From the NCBI GenBank assembly GCA_034687125.1, contig JAQGBZ010000297.1, positions 1-64,000 of the forward strand: a DNA stretch of 64,000 bases, given 5' to 3'. The translations under genes were made by a program, and so were the position numbers. The notes under the pieces are model-generated. The model made no database searches and was not told the DNA's origin. It saw only the letters and a program-made list of their open reading frames with translations. This DNA is from Neelides folsomi. Its lineage: Eukaryota; Arthropoda; Collembola; Neelipleona; Neelidae. This document shows positions 10,378 to 23,439 of this stretch, piece after piece (within the stretch, counting starts at the first letter, position 1; the number at the start of each line of letters is the position of its first letter).

Positions 10378-12216
10378 ATGTCAGTTTTGATTCCTTTTCA
10401 CAATGAGCCATTGTCAACATTATGCAGAACATTCATAGCATTATAAACAGAACTCCTGAAAAACTACTCATAGAGATCATTGTTGTGGATGATAAGAGTA
10501 ATCACAGTGAATGTCATGAAAAACTTGAACGCTACATTCTTACACAGCTCCCTATAGGAAACATTCGAATGGTTCGTTTGAAACAGAAATCTGGTTTAAG
10601 TCGAGTTCGAATGATTGGAGCACATTTAGCAATTGGACATGTTTTAATGTTTATTGACTTACATTCGGAAGTAGAAAATTATTGGTGAATAATGAAAACA
10701 ACAATTAATATTTAAATACTTTTAATGTTTGTAAAATTTAATATTGAAATAACGATAAGCACAAATTTAATCTATTATACTATTATATTATGTCTCGTAT
10801 TTATTCTCTGACTCACCAGGGCCGAACCAATATTACAGAGGATTAAAGAAAGCAGAAAAACAATTGTAAACCCAACAACAACAACCATTGACCCATTGGA
10901 TCTTTCATATAACTCAATTGATTACGTCATCAAATATGGATTTTACTGGAATATGGAGTTTAAACATTTGAGGATTCCTGAACACACGAGTAAAAAGAGA
11001 CCTTTGAAGAGTCCTTTAATGACGGGAACAGCAATTGGAATAGAAAGGGAATGTTTTTGGGAAATTGGGTCTTTTGGCCCTGGAATGGAAACATTGGGAG
11101 GAGAAAATGTGGAAATGAGTTTGAGGGTTTGGCTATGTTCTGTGGAAATTCATCCTTGTTCAAGAGTTGGCCATTTGTGAAAAACGATGTATAATTACGA
11201 AGATAATGATGAAGATAAAAAATATCTTTTAAAATTGTTTAATTTAGCAAGAATTGCTGAAGTTTGAATGGATGAATATAAAGACCTTGTTTATAATACA
11301 TTCAAGCTAAAAAACGTTAATACATAAATAAATGCATATCTGTATTAATTACATTAACAGATACATATTATTTGTACAGTACATTACATATTTTATATAA
11401 TTTTACTATGTTGAAAATTTACAATTTTAATAGAAACCCTCGTTTGGTAATGTGGGAAGTCGAAAAGCATTACGAAAACGACTAAACTGCAAATCCTTTG
11501 ATTGGTTTTTAAACAATTTTTATAAGGAAAAATTCAAATTTCAATTCCATCCTGGCTTAATAGCAATTGGTTCTGTGAGGTTTTATTAATTTAATACTTC
11601 CTTTAGATTTTCATAATTTTCAATTAATTTAAAATAAAATGATTTTGTAGTTAAAAAGCTCTTCCGATTTTCGTTGAATCAACCTTCAACATACTGGAAA
11701 CAAAAAGTTACTTTGACTATACCCATGTCTTAAACAAAGTACCAATCAGGCAAGTTTTAAAACAATCAAACATTCTATTCTTAATGTTAGTGTAAATATA
11801 TAATGATAGTTAATATGTATTTAATATTATTTACAACTTTAAAATATTCTTATAATCAAATTTCTCTTACTTTATACATTCATTCGTGATCTTGATTGAT
11901 ATGTTATATTGTATATACCTAGATCTTTTACTTTATCGAAAACGAATGGTTGGCTTATAGCGAAGACGGAGATTATGAAACTGGTTAGGTCACCTAACCT
12001 AACCTAACCAAAACTTCACCCTCAATGGTTAATTACTTACCATTAGAGCTCGTTGATCAATATGTTAAACAATGGAATTTTGATCTACAAAAAGGACGTG
12101 TTAAAAATACTTTATATAATAAATGTTTAACCATTTCGGCTAATGAACTTACACTAGAAAATTGTAATTCAACTAATAAGGATCAAAAATGGGAAATTGT
12201 ACCCCATATAGAATGA
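10378..12216 (+). pseudogene. Polypeptide N-acetylgalactosaminyltransferase pseudogene
   Basis: Homologous to Golgi enzymes that start mucin-type O-glycosylation (GT27 family). It opens at MSVLIPFHNEP, so the cytoplasmic tail, membrane anchor and stem are missing. Recognisable parts are IIVVDDKS, the metal-site D-x-H as DLHSEVENYW, a phase-2 intron joining to EPILQRI (acceptor actcaccag before 10820), LGGENVEMSLRVW, then a separate exon with GSRKALRKRLNCKSFDWFL near 11450, and a ricin-type lectin tail at about 12061-12216 with KCLTI and ENC...WEIV. Lesions are a one-base deletion near 10433 between RT and HSIIN, TGA at 11178-11180 after SRVGHL, and TGA at 11265-11267 where the family has EVW-MDE. 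The exon structure is kept, so this is a decayed duplicate and not a retrocopy. Confidence 0.88.
11984..12009. repeat. Short CCTAA (telomere-type) tract with palindrome
   Basis: The sequence ggttaggtcacctaacctaacctaacc contains a perfect inverted pair, ggttaggt and acctaacc, around one base, followed by more CCTAA units. TTAGG/CCTAA is the ancestral arthropod telomere repeat (established knowledge). The tract lies inside the decayed GalNAc-transferase, in an intron or broken exon. Confidence 0.6.
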
Positions 12217-12504
12217 AAATATTAGTTTGTATTGTACAATAAATATCAAATTCAAATAAATAATTAAACAAAATATGCCAATTAATTAAATTGTTTTTGA
12301 TTCAAAACCGAAAATAAAAAATGTTTAGGGGAATATTGCGACTTTCCCCACCTTATTGCTAAACTTCAATTCTGACTCAAAGACCAAATATGAATTCCCC
12401 TCAATTTTAATCTCTTTTTCTTCGAACTTCGAATTCGAAGTCATATTACAAAATTTTTAATTCTCTATTTATTTAAAGTTCATTAAGATAATCAACATAA
12501 GGAA

Positions 12505-14405
12505 ATGTCGAATTACAGTTGTAATAAATGTAAAGGTGGTATTAAAGGAATTCGCCTTGTCTCCAATGTAGCCTCCCTCCCGAGCATCATCCGCAAAAGA
12601 TATTCCCAAGAGTTCTGTCGTGTTTTGTCCATCCCCGAAGATAAAAACATCTCCGGAGAATTCCTCACCAACTTTACTTACCTTTGCGAGCATTGCGACA
12701 TTAATCTCGAACAAATAAATGGGCTCATCTCAAAGCTCGACCGCGTCCAAGTCATCGTCTCCGAAGCCCGCCATCAAATCGAATTAATTCTCCAAACGTC
12801 ACTCTTCGATTTGAAGGATCACAATCCGAAGATCACAGCAGCTTATTCGGTCAATAATAATGGGACTCCTATGATTCCCGTTGTGGCCAATGAAGAAGTT
12901 GACGAATCGATGCCCAAGCTCACAAAGCGGAAATTATCGAAAAAAGAGAGGAGAAAGAGAAAAAAAGAAGTAAAAAAATTATATGGAGGTCTGTTTCTAA
13001 TTTAAATTAAAAACATTATTTAATTACTTAATTATATTAAGAGTATTTTATGATTAAAGTTTTGTTACAGTTTTGTTTTAATTAATTATTACACTTATGT
13101 TTTAATTAAATATTTAATTTAAGAATCTTAAATTATTAAAAAGCATTTAATTTAAACGATCTATAAAATAGATGATTTTGAAATTGGAAGTGAATCTTCT
13201 CTGAATATTGATTTTAATTTTTATTAGGTCGAGGAGTTGAGAACATTGAAGTGGAAGTCTCACCATATTTATTCCATCAAGACGCAAATGGCACAAGTGA
13301 GGATCGAGACGTGAAGCCTTTCGTCAACGCTTCTGATCGTCCTCTGATCAAAATCAAAGATTTAAACCAAGTTCTCCAAATCTCAAAAGACGATGAAGAG
13401 AGCGGCGAAGGTGGCGAGGACGAGAAAGTGACACTAATAGTTCCAAAGCGAACTCTCAGGAGCTCTACACGTCCCTCCTATTCAAAACCCTCACTCACCC
13501 TTTCTCGCAAAGCAAAAAGAAGAAGAAATTCACAAGACGCGTCCTCAAACTCAGAATCCTCATACTCGGAATCAGAATCAGATTCAGAATCTTCGACTTC
13601 CTCGGATTCTGAAATTTCATCAAAAGTGGCCAAGAAAGCGTTTACTTGTTCCATTTGTCGTGCTGGGTATCAAAGAATGCCCAATTTTTTGAATCACATG
13701 AAAACTCATGAAGATGAAAAGAAAACCAATGGAGAATCAGAAGAAAACGACGGTCCGCCAGTTATCGACAAAGAAGTTGAATCTCCCAACAAAGAACCAG
13801 AGCCAACTCCAAAAGCAACTCCAACTCCTTCTAAAAAATCCAAGTTAGAACAGGTTGTTAAGAAGTTGAAAAGAGGACGACCACCAAAAGTTGCAAAGGA
13901 AACTGAAGAAACTCCAAAAGAACCCGAACCGAAACCAACAGAGGATAAAAATGAGAAAAAGGAGACTGCTGTCGTCCCTGCTTCTGGACATCAACGACTC
14001 ACAAGACGACAAATGAAAATGATGGGAATAGCCCTTGAAGCTGAACAACTCCAGCCTAAACTAAGCCCAAAAAAGAAAATGAGGAAATCAAAAGTTGATG
14101 AAAAAGAAGTGGAAAGTCCAAAAGAAGCAGAGAAGGAAAAAGAGACTGAGAATGTTGAGAATGACGAAGGGGATTTAGTAATTGACGAAGCTGAACAAAA
14201 GGAAAAGCAAAAAGAAATTCCGCCAATCAAAGTGACCGAGAAATCAAAACGGGAGAAAAAGAAGGAAATTGCCGTTGCGGATTATACGAGCGACAATGAA
14301 AGTGTGAAATCTCCATCGCTCATCACAGCAGCCATCGCTTCACTCGAGGACGACTTGGGGGAAAGTGAAGGAGAACCAGAAGGTGCTTTGGATTTGAGCA
14401 TGTAA
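12505..14405 (+). CDS. ZAD-like zinc-finger regulator with AT-hook and C-terminal DLS motif, 2 exons
   Basis: Predicted nuclear protein of 553 residues. Exon 1 (12505-12988) encodes an N-terminal domain with CNKC near residue 6 and CEHC near residue 60, spaced and followed by a helical segment much like the ZAD dimerisation domain of insect zinc-finger proteins. The phase-1 join leads to exon 2 (13228-14405). Exon 2 has a serine/acidic tract, one C2H2 finger (FTCSICRAGYQRMPNFLNH), an AT-hook core KRGRPPKV, long Lys/Glu-rich low-complexity sequence, and ends EGALDLSM, close to the PxDLS motif that binds the corepressor CtBP. One finger plus an AT-hook suggests a chromatin-associated factor. 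ZAD assignment is by cysteine pattern and could be wrong. The upstream flank has a ttcgaacttcgaattcgaag palindromic run near 12420. Confidence 0.75.
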
Positions 14406-15409
14406 ACTTATCGTTTTAAATTATTATTTTTTTGTTAAACTATAAAAGTTATATTAATTTACAATTCATATTAATTGTAAATTTTTATTATCGACTACAT
14501 ATTGATTGGATTAAACGATCAATGGGGCATTTGAGTGATATCAATTTGGATAATTTGATAGAATTAATTTTTTCGATAAGTATTATTTTTGATTTTGTCT
14601 CTTCTAGATTCTATTAAATGATATATTCAATTAAATTAAATTATGTATTCAATTAAATGATATAGAATTTAACTTACATTCTTCTTATGATCTACTATAT
14701 TAATTCTTAACACAATATTTTTTCAAATTATAGTAAGTATTAGAATTTTTCTGATTATTTTTTAAATTAATTTATATTTCTGATTAATTTTTAAATTTGA
14801 CTTGAATTTTGATTAAGATGACTTTTATTGTTATTATTCTTCTTATTACGCTGTATTTTGCAACAACAAAGTGCATTCAATGTCTACAAAGTGGAAAAAG
14901 AGATAGATGTCATATAAGTATATAATTAATTGATCGATTCTATTCCTAGTACCATTATAGTTTTTAAAAGATGTGATTGTTATATTGTAGTTTATATGGT
15001 ATAATATGTAAATATATAAAATTCTAACTTCTAACATGCTATTCTCCAATGTATAGGATTTATTTACCCATGAATAAAAATTTTTATTCATTTAATATCA
15101 ATTGTTCATTTCTACATTCGTTGTAATTTTATGTATGATAGAAATTGATTGTAAGTTAACTCTTACTGTAAACGTTAAAATATTCTTGTTTCGAGTTATG
15201 GTCCGTAATAAAGATGTTTGTTAAACTAATAAAATTGGGTTTAATAGGTCCGGTTCAAAATCCCGATCTCTCTATCATAATGAATAATAGATGTTATAAT
15301 CACTATTATATTAAGGTTGATGATTGATATACTATATTATATAGTAGTATGAGATTCCCTCCCCCATATACCCATTGGTATTCATCATATGTAGGTAGGC
15401 ACAGATATT
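14406..15409. other. Intergenic, AT-rich
   Basis: This lies between convergent genes and is very AT-rich. No gene or repeat family was recognised. Confidence 0.5.
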
Positions 15410-18400
15410 TCATTTACATATTTTGATAAACTTAAGCAGAAGATGTTTCTGATTTGTTAATATAAGACCCAAATCTTCAAATGTAGGTCTCTTATCGGGT
15501 TCACTCTCCCAGCATTGGCGGATCATGTCATTACTAAAATAAATTGGTTAATTTTAATTGACTTTATTTTTTTGATCATTTATTTCGATAATTTATCATA
15601 ATGTTCTTTATAATAAAAATACTAACTTATTTTTCATGTATTTTAAAAAATTATTAAAATGAATTTATGCATACATGACTTTGTTTGCTTTATCTGCAGA
15701 CTCTTCCCTCTTTCCAGCTAAAAGGAATTCCTTAAGTTGATCACGACTTTTTTCTCCATAAGGCACTTTAATTACTAGGTTAAACATCTCCCTAAATACA
15801 TCAAATTAATTTAATCATTATCATGTAACTACCATACTCTCATAAATACTTTTGTTGTATTCTACTAATATCTGTAATTTGAATTTTTTAAATACGAATT
15901 GTAATATAAATTAGTACAACCATAAAGTCATTCCAAATGACCAGACATCGCTCTTGGTTGTAAATGTTTTAGTAGTAAGGGTTTCTATTGCATGCCATTT
16001 GTATGGAGTCGGTTGCTGTATATTAAATGACACAATTTTAATAATTTAGAATTTTGGATCAAAATATATTGTATGCTAATTATAAAAAATGGTATGCATT
16101 GCTAATATTTTTGCACAATGCTACTATCCTAGTAATAGGATTTGTGTTTACATATGAAATTTGAGTGTAATACTCTTTATCATATAAATTTCTTGACAGC
16201 CCAAAATCTGTTAATTTTATTATTTTGTCATTTGTTAAAAGAACATTTCTTGCTGCAAGATCTCTATGGACAATCTGTTGACAAATGATGGTTAATGTTT
16301 TGATTAATTGAAATACTATAGTTATAAATATTCCAATTGCCTTCTTTTCGCTCAAGTATTTCATGGCTTCGACAATTTGAATAGCGAAATTGAGCAATTC
16401 GACTGTCCCGAATATGTTTCCCACATAAGTTGGATTTCTAGTTACATGCATAATTATTATTACATTGATAATATGTAAATTAATATTAATATGACATGTA
16501 AGTATCATTAAGCAATAGTAATTTTAAATAAATTACTTTGTAAATGGAAATATTTCATAAATTCTCAATAATCGAATTACTCACTTTTGTCTTCCATAAG
16601 ATGTTTTATCAAAATCGTCAATATAAGTATCACTATTTTCTTTAATGTAACTTGAAAGATCTTTCGAACTGCAATATTCCGTTACAAGATAAATTTCTCT
16701 ACCTGTAATAATTTTTAAATAAAGGGAGATATTTAAATCATTTAAATGAGATTCTCAGAATAATTACACATAATGTTTGTAATACATATATAGGTAAAAC
16801 TCTTATTTATTTATATAGCTTACATTTTAAAAAGTTTTTGGTGACACAGCCAATGAATTTAACAATATTTTCATGTTCTCCAATAGACAAATGAATTCCT
16901 ATTTCGTCAAAAAGACTTTCAATGTGATCGTTATTTAAAATATTTTTGGGCCTTTTAACTGCCACGAAATTCCCTGTTGAAATCATCTTGGCTTTAAAAA
17001 CTGTCCCAAAATGGCCACCACCTATATCTTCCTCTAGAATAAAATCAACATTATTTTAATAGTGCGGTTTAATACAGTGATAACATATAATATTTGTATG
17101 ACAGAAAATGAATACATATTAACTAAAACATAAATATACTCTCATTTTTATTTCATACTTAAGTATAAAGTCAAAATTACCGTATTCAAGGTCTTTATTT
17201 GATATTAATTTAGACTTTGGAATTTTTTTCAACACTTTTTTGAGTCCAAGACTTCTATGTCTCTATATGAATTTTTTAAAATGTTAATCACGTTTACATC
17301 ATTAACTTTTAGGATTATTTTTAATTTTATTTATATAAGGAATGTTGTAAATAATAACCGTGTGTTTCATAAATAGAATTGGTATGATGATTAGGATAAG
17401 AACTGCTGTGATTAAACCAATTAATGAAATCCATAGCCCTTAAATACAAATTAAACAATAAAAATTATATATAATTCTTTAGTCCACTCTGCCCAAAATT
17501 TATTGTAATTTTATGACATATGTATTTTAATTTTTTTATAAATTGTATTGTAGGTATGTGACAATATTTCTCTTTAAAATTACAATGAGAATAGTATAAA
17601 TAACGATATTTAATTTTTCACATTAGATTTGCAATATCCAAAATTAAAATTATACCAAATAAAATATATAACATAATTACATTTAACAACGGGCTCTTGA
17701 AAAGTTATAGTTTTGAGGACATCGTCACTATTGCCATACGCATTATTCGCTGAACAGAAATAATTTCCTTCTCTAACTGAATGTGGTGCCAACGTATATG
17801 TAATAATGGATATTTCAGGATCATTAGGATCGAAAGTTTTACTGACATGTTGATCTTGAATTAATTGCATAAACTGAAATAAGTAAAAAGTTAATAAATC
17901 AAATAAAAAATTATTCATCTTCATCAAATTTCATTTTGAAAGCTAAAATAATAAATACCTCAGAAGTTCGATTACTCCCTTTAAGTAAAAATTTGATTTC
18001 AACTTTTGGAAATGGAAATCCTTTAGCTTTACAAATTAACTTTAACTCCTTTGAGTTATCGATGGTTAAATTTCCAGATGGGGAAAATTGAATAATTTTT
18101 GGTTTGGTAGATTCTGATAAAATAGAATTAGCGATTTACATATATTGAATATTAACATAAAAATATATTTGATTTTAACTTTATAAAATATATTAAAATT
18201 CTTACTATGGACTTCAGTAGAAACATTGAAATTGTAATGCAAGAATTCATTTCCTTTTGGTACACAAAATGCTTCAAAAGAATCATCTGTCTTGAGATTA
18301 AAGTTATATATTTCAGTCACTCTATCTGTTGAATTGTCTATACTAAATAAAGATTTATCGATACTAAATGAAGAAGTTTCATTTTTGGGCTTAAATATCA

Positions 18401-19510
18401 ACTCGAATCCACTAGAATAGAAAAACGATAATCCTGAGCAGCTCAAAGTCAATTTAATGTCAGTAAAGTTTGGCGATTCTTTGAAATAAAGAGCTGGTTC
18501 GCTATTGTTTAATTTAATGTCGCTGTAGAGTTGCATTTCATTGATATCAAAATCTAAAGAAATAATTAATAAATTTTTTTAAATAATATACTACAATTAT
18601 TGTAATTCATATTTATTCAAAAAACTGAAAATTTAAAAACTACTTGTTTGTTGGTGAGAATTTCTAAATATGTAAAAATATAAAGCTTCATTTGTCGAGA
18701 TTGGACAAAAGAAAATTCCCTGGCGGTCTTCATTTGACGGATTAAAAATTTCAAACGTTGTGCGACTTTTTAAAAAACATTTTCTATGATCTGACTAAAG
18801 TTATAAATCAGATTATACAAAAAAAGTTTTTGATTTTGCGTCAAAATATATAGAACAATTGTTTAGTTTAATATACCATTGATTTTGTGAAACATTTTTT
18901 ATATAATTCGCAATCTTCAATTGAATTACAGATGAACATCATTGGTCCATTATTATTAATATGATTGTTTATACAAGTGAATTTGAAAATCAGTCCATTT
19001 TCGCTTTTAATTTTAGCTATATTGATGAAAGCTTCAGGATTTTCTCCTGTATATAAATAACGGTAAAAAATGCATATAATATCATTGTAATTTTTAATTT
19101 ATTAATTACCACATTTATAAGTTTCAATATTCAATCTTTCACCATAGTCTGGATATGGAATTAGCTAATAATATGTAATAAATTAATATCATAGAAGTTA
19201 ATACTTAATACATTAGTTTATAGTTCAAATCTTCGAATTATTCTTTTCTTACATTAGGAGCAAAAGATTTCTTTATATTACACAAGGAAAATTTAAAATC
19301 GTGTTCTTCATTTTCATTGTGCTTCGTTTCTTTAAATAATATTAAATATTAAAAACATGGTCGAATTTTTTAAATGTTAATTTTTTCATTTTTTGATATT
19401 TTATATTAATAATATTAATTTTGAATACCAAAATGATTTCTCGCCTTTGTCCCTAAAATGCATATAGATAAACAGAATAAAAAAATTGTACAAGTTTCAA
19501 CTTTTATCAT
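15410..19510 (-). CDS. Ig-domain receptor tyrosine kinase (VEGFR/PDGFR-like), multi-exon
   Basis: Single-pass receptor kinase spread over many short exons. The start at 19510 gives a signal peptide ([19 protein letters not shown]). The ectodomain exons (about 19350-17690) are cysteine-containing and Ig-like. The membrane helix lies near 17440-17365 ([15 protein letters not shown]). The kinase exons are as follows: 17036-16833 with glycine loop GGGHFGTV, catalytic lysine VAVKR and an alpha-C glutamate; 16700-16613 hinge (EYCSSKDL); about 16435-16347 ([11 protein letters not shown]); then [10 protein letters not shown] and LTDFGLSRN; about 16016-15922 ([11 protein letters not shown]); then PYG; and finally [15 protein letters not shown] to the stop at 15410-15412. 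The usual APE motif reads AIE. The key catalytic residues K, E, HRD and DFG are all present. Its paralog lies at 26269-31125. The intron before IVHRD appears to use a GC donor. The ligand is probably a growth factor; the subfamily name is inferred from domain layout. Confidence 0.85.
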
Positions 19511-20385
19511 TTCAAAAAAATCGAATCAAAATTTCTGCTTATTTAATTTATCTTTTCTACTAATATTTATTTGGATTCAAATCCTCAATTTATAAATGAA
19601 TAAAAGTATGGTACTGGATATTTTCAGCTCAAGCAATACGCTAAAATCAAAATTTCTTAAATGCGTTGCCTCGATAAGTTTAAGTATAAAAAAGTATACT
19701 CAATGAACTAACCATATGCTTGAGGTTCTTGTAGGTTCCTACAATAATATATTGATAAAAGGATGAATTAATAAATCTCTTAGATTATGTCCCTTCTTGA
19801 TGTTTATACCTATTTAAGTATAGATAATTAGTGGTATTTTGTAAATTGCGAATGAACCGAAAAGACTGATCTCTTATATACTATATTAACTTATCTTATT
19901 TCATAAGAATTTATGATTAACCATTTCCTAGGAATCGTACTTTTACATAGAGATGATCATAGTGAAGAACTCTTTTTAACCCTATTGGATTTACTTATTT
20001 AAATGATGAAATCATTGATCTAAAACAAATTATAGACACCTAATCATTATTATATATATAGTAGTTAATTATAATTAATATAAAGTTAGTATTTATGCTA
20101 TTTATGTTATGGTATGTTACATATACTCTTCTAAGAATTTCAAAGAACGTAAAGGCATCTATTTTATTCTCCAAAACTTATTGCATGTGATATTTGATGA
20201 AATGAACCAATGTTTAAATAAAATGTGCGTAATATTTTCATTCTAATAGAATATATATATTATATGCAAAAGCACTTTAATTTATTACGTGTTAATATCA
20301 TAACTTTTCAATTTTTTGGAATTGATGCTAATTCTTGATAAAGATTGGTTAATCAGTAATTTAATTTTATAAATAACATTTTAAT
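19511..20385. other. Intergenic between kinase and dipeptidase genes
   Basis: AT-rich; it contains the promoter side of the kinase gene and the 3' side of the dipeptidase gene. No discrete element was recognised. Confidence 0.5.
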
Positions 20386-23300
20386 TTATTCATCTCTCCA
20401 TTTAGCCAAAGTATCTGCAATGTCATCATCAGATTGAACTTTGTTTGAAGGGAAATCCCCAGTCACACAACCCCTTGGAACTTCATAATGATCCAAATCA
20501 TCTTCTCTAACCCAATCCTCGGCTGGTTTAACATCGATCATTTCATCTCGCACCTTTCAAAATAGATTATATTGAATATAATGAAAGTTATACCAATAAA
20601 TCATAATTGTATTATATTAAAAATAATTAAATTACTTTTTCAACGGCTCTCATAACTCTTAAAATATTTCCTCCTGCAAGCTTTTGCAAGTCCGATTTTG
20701 TCCATTTTCCAGTTTCGTAAAGGGCTTTGAACAAATTTGGGTATTTGGAAACGTCTTCTAATCCTTCAGGGGTTCTGAAAATTAACAATGATAAAAGTCA
20801 ATTATTTAATTAAAGTCAATCGCTATATATAACTACCATAAGTAAAGTAGCATGGAAAATAATAGCGGAATGTTTAAAACTTACTGATCAATTCCATCAT
20901 AATCTCCACCAATTCCTACATGATCTGAACTTGTCATATCCTTGATATAATTAAGATGATCTAAAAAGTTTAATTTTGTTATTTATTTTTAATGGAATTT
21001 AGTTTATTTGTTAATAATTTAATAAGATTTGTATGCAAGAGATATCTCACCAACAACGTCTTGAATTGTAGCATTTTTCCCATCACAACGTACAAAGATT
21101 TTATAAAAGTTAACCATAATGATTGAATTGGTCTTTTGCTATTAAATTAATAATGTTAAATATTAATACATAGCCTCTTAGGCATAATAACGATATAAGA
21201 ATATGTACCCAATACTCTAGAATACCTAATACCTGTAGATCTATATCTAATAGACACTTACTTAGATACTAGATAAACTCGACATAGAATTTTAAATGTT
21301 GAATGTGGATTTTAATTTGAAACTTACCACCATTTTGATAACGTCATCTTTAACGTTTCTCGGATGTTTGCAAATTTCATAAGCTTGGGAATGTGAAAAG
21401 ATAATTGGAGCTTTTGAGGCATTAATAGCCGCTTTCATCGTTTCATATGAAACATGCGAAAGATCCACCATCATTCCCAATCTGTTCATCTCATGCACAA
21501 CTTTCTGTTAAAATAGGAAATTCATTAATCATTCAATTTCTTTTCTATATTTAACATGAACACTTTATAATTTTTAACTTACAACACCAAACCAGGAAAG
21601 TCCTTTTGATTTTGCTTCAAATTGGGGAGGATTAAGATCAACTGGGGCAGCATCGGCCCAAGGGGTATTGCAGTTGTGGACCAATGTCATGTAACGAGCT
21701 CCAAGGTCGTAAAATGTTCTCAAAACAGCCATGCTAAATTGAATGGCATGACCTCCCTCAATGGCAATCAAACTTGCTATTTTTCCAGCTTTCATTGAAC
21801 TCTCAATCTCTAAAATTTAACCATTGATTAAGCTAAAGATTTTATAATTTTAATCTTAAAAGTTTTTAATGTATTGAATTTATAGTATCTTTATATTTTG
21901 TCTTTTTTTACCATCAGCATTTGACGCATATTGTAGATCGTTAGGATATTTTTTAATTAATCGTCTAATAAGATCAATTTGCTCGATCGCTTGTACAACG
22001 GAATCTTTATATTGACTGCTACACATTGTATAAGCTACCCAAAACTACAACACAAGAATGTAAATTACATAAGTACCTATATATTTACACAGTGGCGTCA
22101 TGAATTTTGATACCTTACAAAATTAATTTAATTTTCTATTAAGCACAAAGATGTATAAAAATGGAGTATATATGTTAAAACTTAGCTAACCATGTAACAA
22201 TTAAGGAAAAATATAAATTATTCGAAATGGCCTCCATTGTTGGCAACACACTTCTTGAGTCTGGGGATCCAATCGGCAATTGCGGCTTGCAGAAGTCCCT
22301 GAGGGTAAGTATTCCAAACTTTAAATTTTTCTTCAAATTTTCCAAGCTTGAGTGTCCCTTTTGAGGATTTCTTTGTAACAACTGTTGGCAAATCTCTTGA
22401 TGAGCTTTTTACTTCGAATATTACGGTTTTTGATTTGACCATTAGTTAAAAAATGACAGTAACCCTGTCTTCGGATTTCACACTTTCGCTTTCCCGCTTC
22501 ATATAAGTCTAAAATTGCAGCTTATTTTTGCTTTTGGTTAACCATTTTTGACGCTGCATTTAATAAGAAATTAACAAGGTGACTGGGGAGGCGTGATGAA
22601 GAAGCATTGAGCGGCGGAAAAGACGCCAAAAACCAGTCTTGTGCAATTTAGCAAAATCGCTGCGAAACGGACGTCTACGAGCCAGCACTGCTAATTGGAC
22701 TCACATTCTCAAGAAACGTGTGGCTTACAAGTTTGTTCGTTTCGAATAATTTATATTTTTCCTTAATTGTTACATGGTTAGCTAAGTTATAACATATATA
22801 CTACATTTTTATACATCTTTGTGTTTAATAGAAAATTCGTGATACCACTGTATATGGGATATTAACGCATAATACATACAAAGCAAATGGTATATAGATA
22901 ACATGTATCTAATGTATTTTAAGCATCAACATTTAAATTTATTAAAAAAAAATTTGTTTACTTGAGCTCCAACTTTTCCTTTCCTAAGTCTCGGAAGATC
23001 TGTGTGAGTTCCTTTGTTTCCAGCCCATGGAGAAATTTTGGTCATGTCTTGGTCAAATTGAAGTTTGGTCAAATTGTTGTACAAAAGAGCTCGTACGTTA
23101 ATTGGAAAATCATTATGACTGTTTTAATAGAACGAAGTAATAATTAGTGAATCATCTTAAAATAATATTATTGATGGTTTTTTTAAATGCTTACGCGTCA
23201 ATAACGGGTTGGTTCTTTAGCACTTCATTTATAGCATCTTCACTTGATTGCCCAGCTTGCTTATTTTCTATACCATGACATCGATAATTTATAAAATATA

Positions 23301-23439
23301 ACTTCATTGGTTATATAACATTTTAATTAAAATAGAATTAATAAAATAAAATTTTACCTTCAACGGGCGTGGCCAAATTAATTTTAAACCCCGAAAAAAG
23401 TAAAATGGATAAGCATGATAATTGTATGAACATCGCCAT
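20386..23439 (-). CDS. Membrane (renal-type) dipeptidase, peptidase family M19, 10 exons
   Basis: Zinc metalloenzyme that cleaves dipeptides and, in vertebrate relatives, cysteinyl-glycine and leukotriene D4 (family knowledge). The start at 23439 gives a signal peptide ([17 protein letters not shown]). Exon 2 ends VIDA and joins to HNDF, rebuilding the metal-binding DAHND. The exon at 23118-22962 has [11 protein letters not shown]. The exon at 21808-21583 has the bridging glutamate in IEGGHAIQ, then HNCNTPWAD. The exon at 21507-21329 has VDLSHVS and FSHSQAY, the two further zinc histidines. Later exons have [13 protein letters not shown] and [12 protein letters not shown]. The last exon ends at 20386. 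All expected metal ligands are present and the length (about 440 residues) is normal, so it should be active. Vertebrate forms are GPI-anchored; no clear hydrophobic tail is seen here, so it may be secreted. Intron 3 carries a transposon. Confidence 0.88.
22091..22854. mobile_element. Tc1/mariner-type element remnant in a dipeptidase intron
   Basis: The ends are CAGTGGCGTCATGAATTT and, on the right read inward, CAGTGGTATCACGAATTT. They are followed by a shared inverted stretch of about 110 bases that includes cacaaagatgtataaaaatg and ccatgtaacaattaagg. The interior minus strand has a short frame at 22218-22442 ending [17 protein letters not shown], which is the typical C-terminus of a Tc1-like transposase, and a nearby DLYEAGKRK stretch like its N-terminal helix-turn-helix. 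The catalytic core is absent, so this is an internally deleted, inactive copy. TA flanks the right end clearly; the left flank is degenerate. Confidence 0.8.

Noticed and set aside
13845-14230. Minus-strand Ser/Phe-rich frames opposite the ZAD-like gene
   Set aside because: Shadows of the Lys/Glu-rich low-complexity coding sequence on the plus strand.
22218-22442. Independent small gene in the dipeptidase intron
   Set aside because: Its C-terminus is that of a Tc1-type transposase and it lies between matched inverted ends, so it is part of the mobile element.
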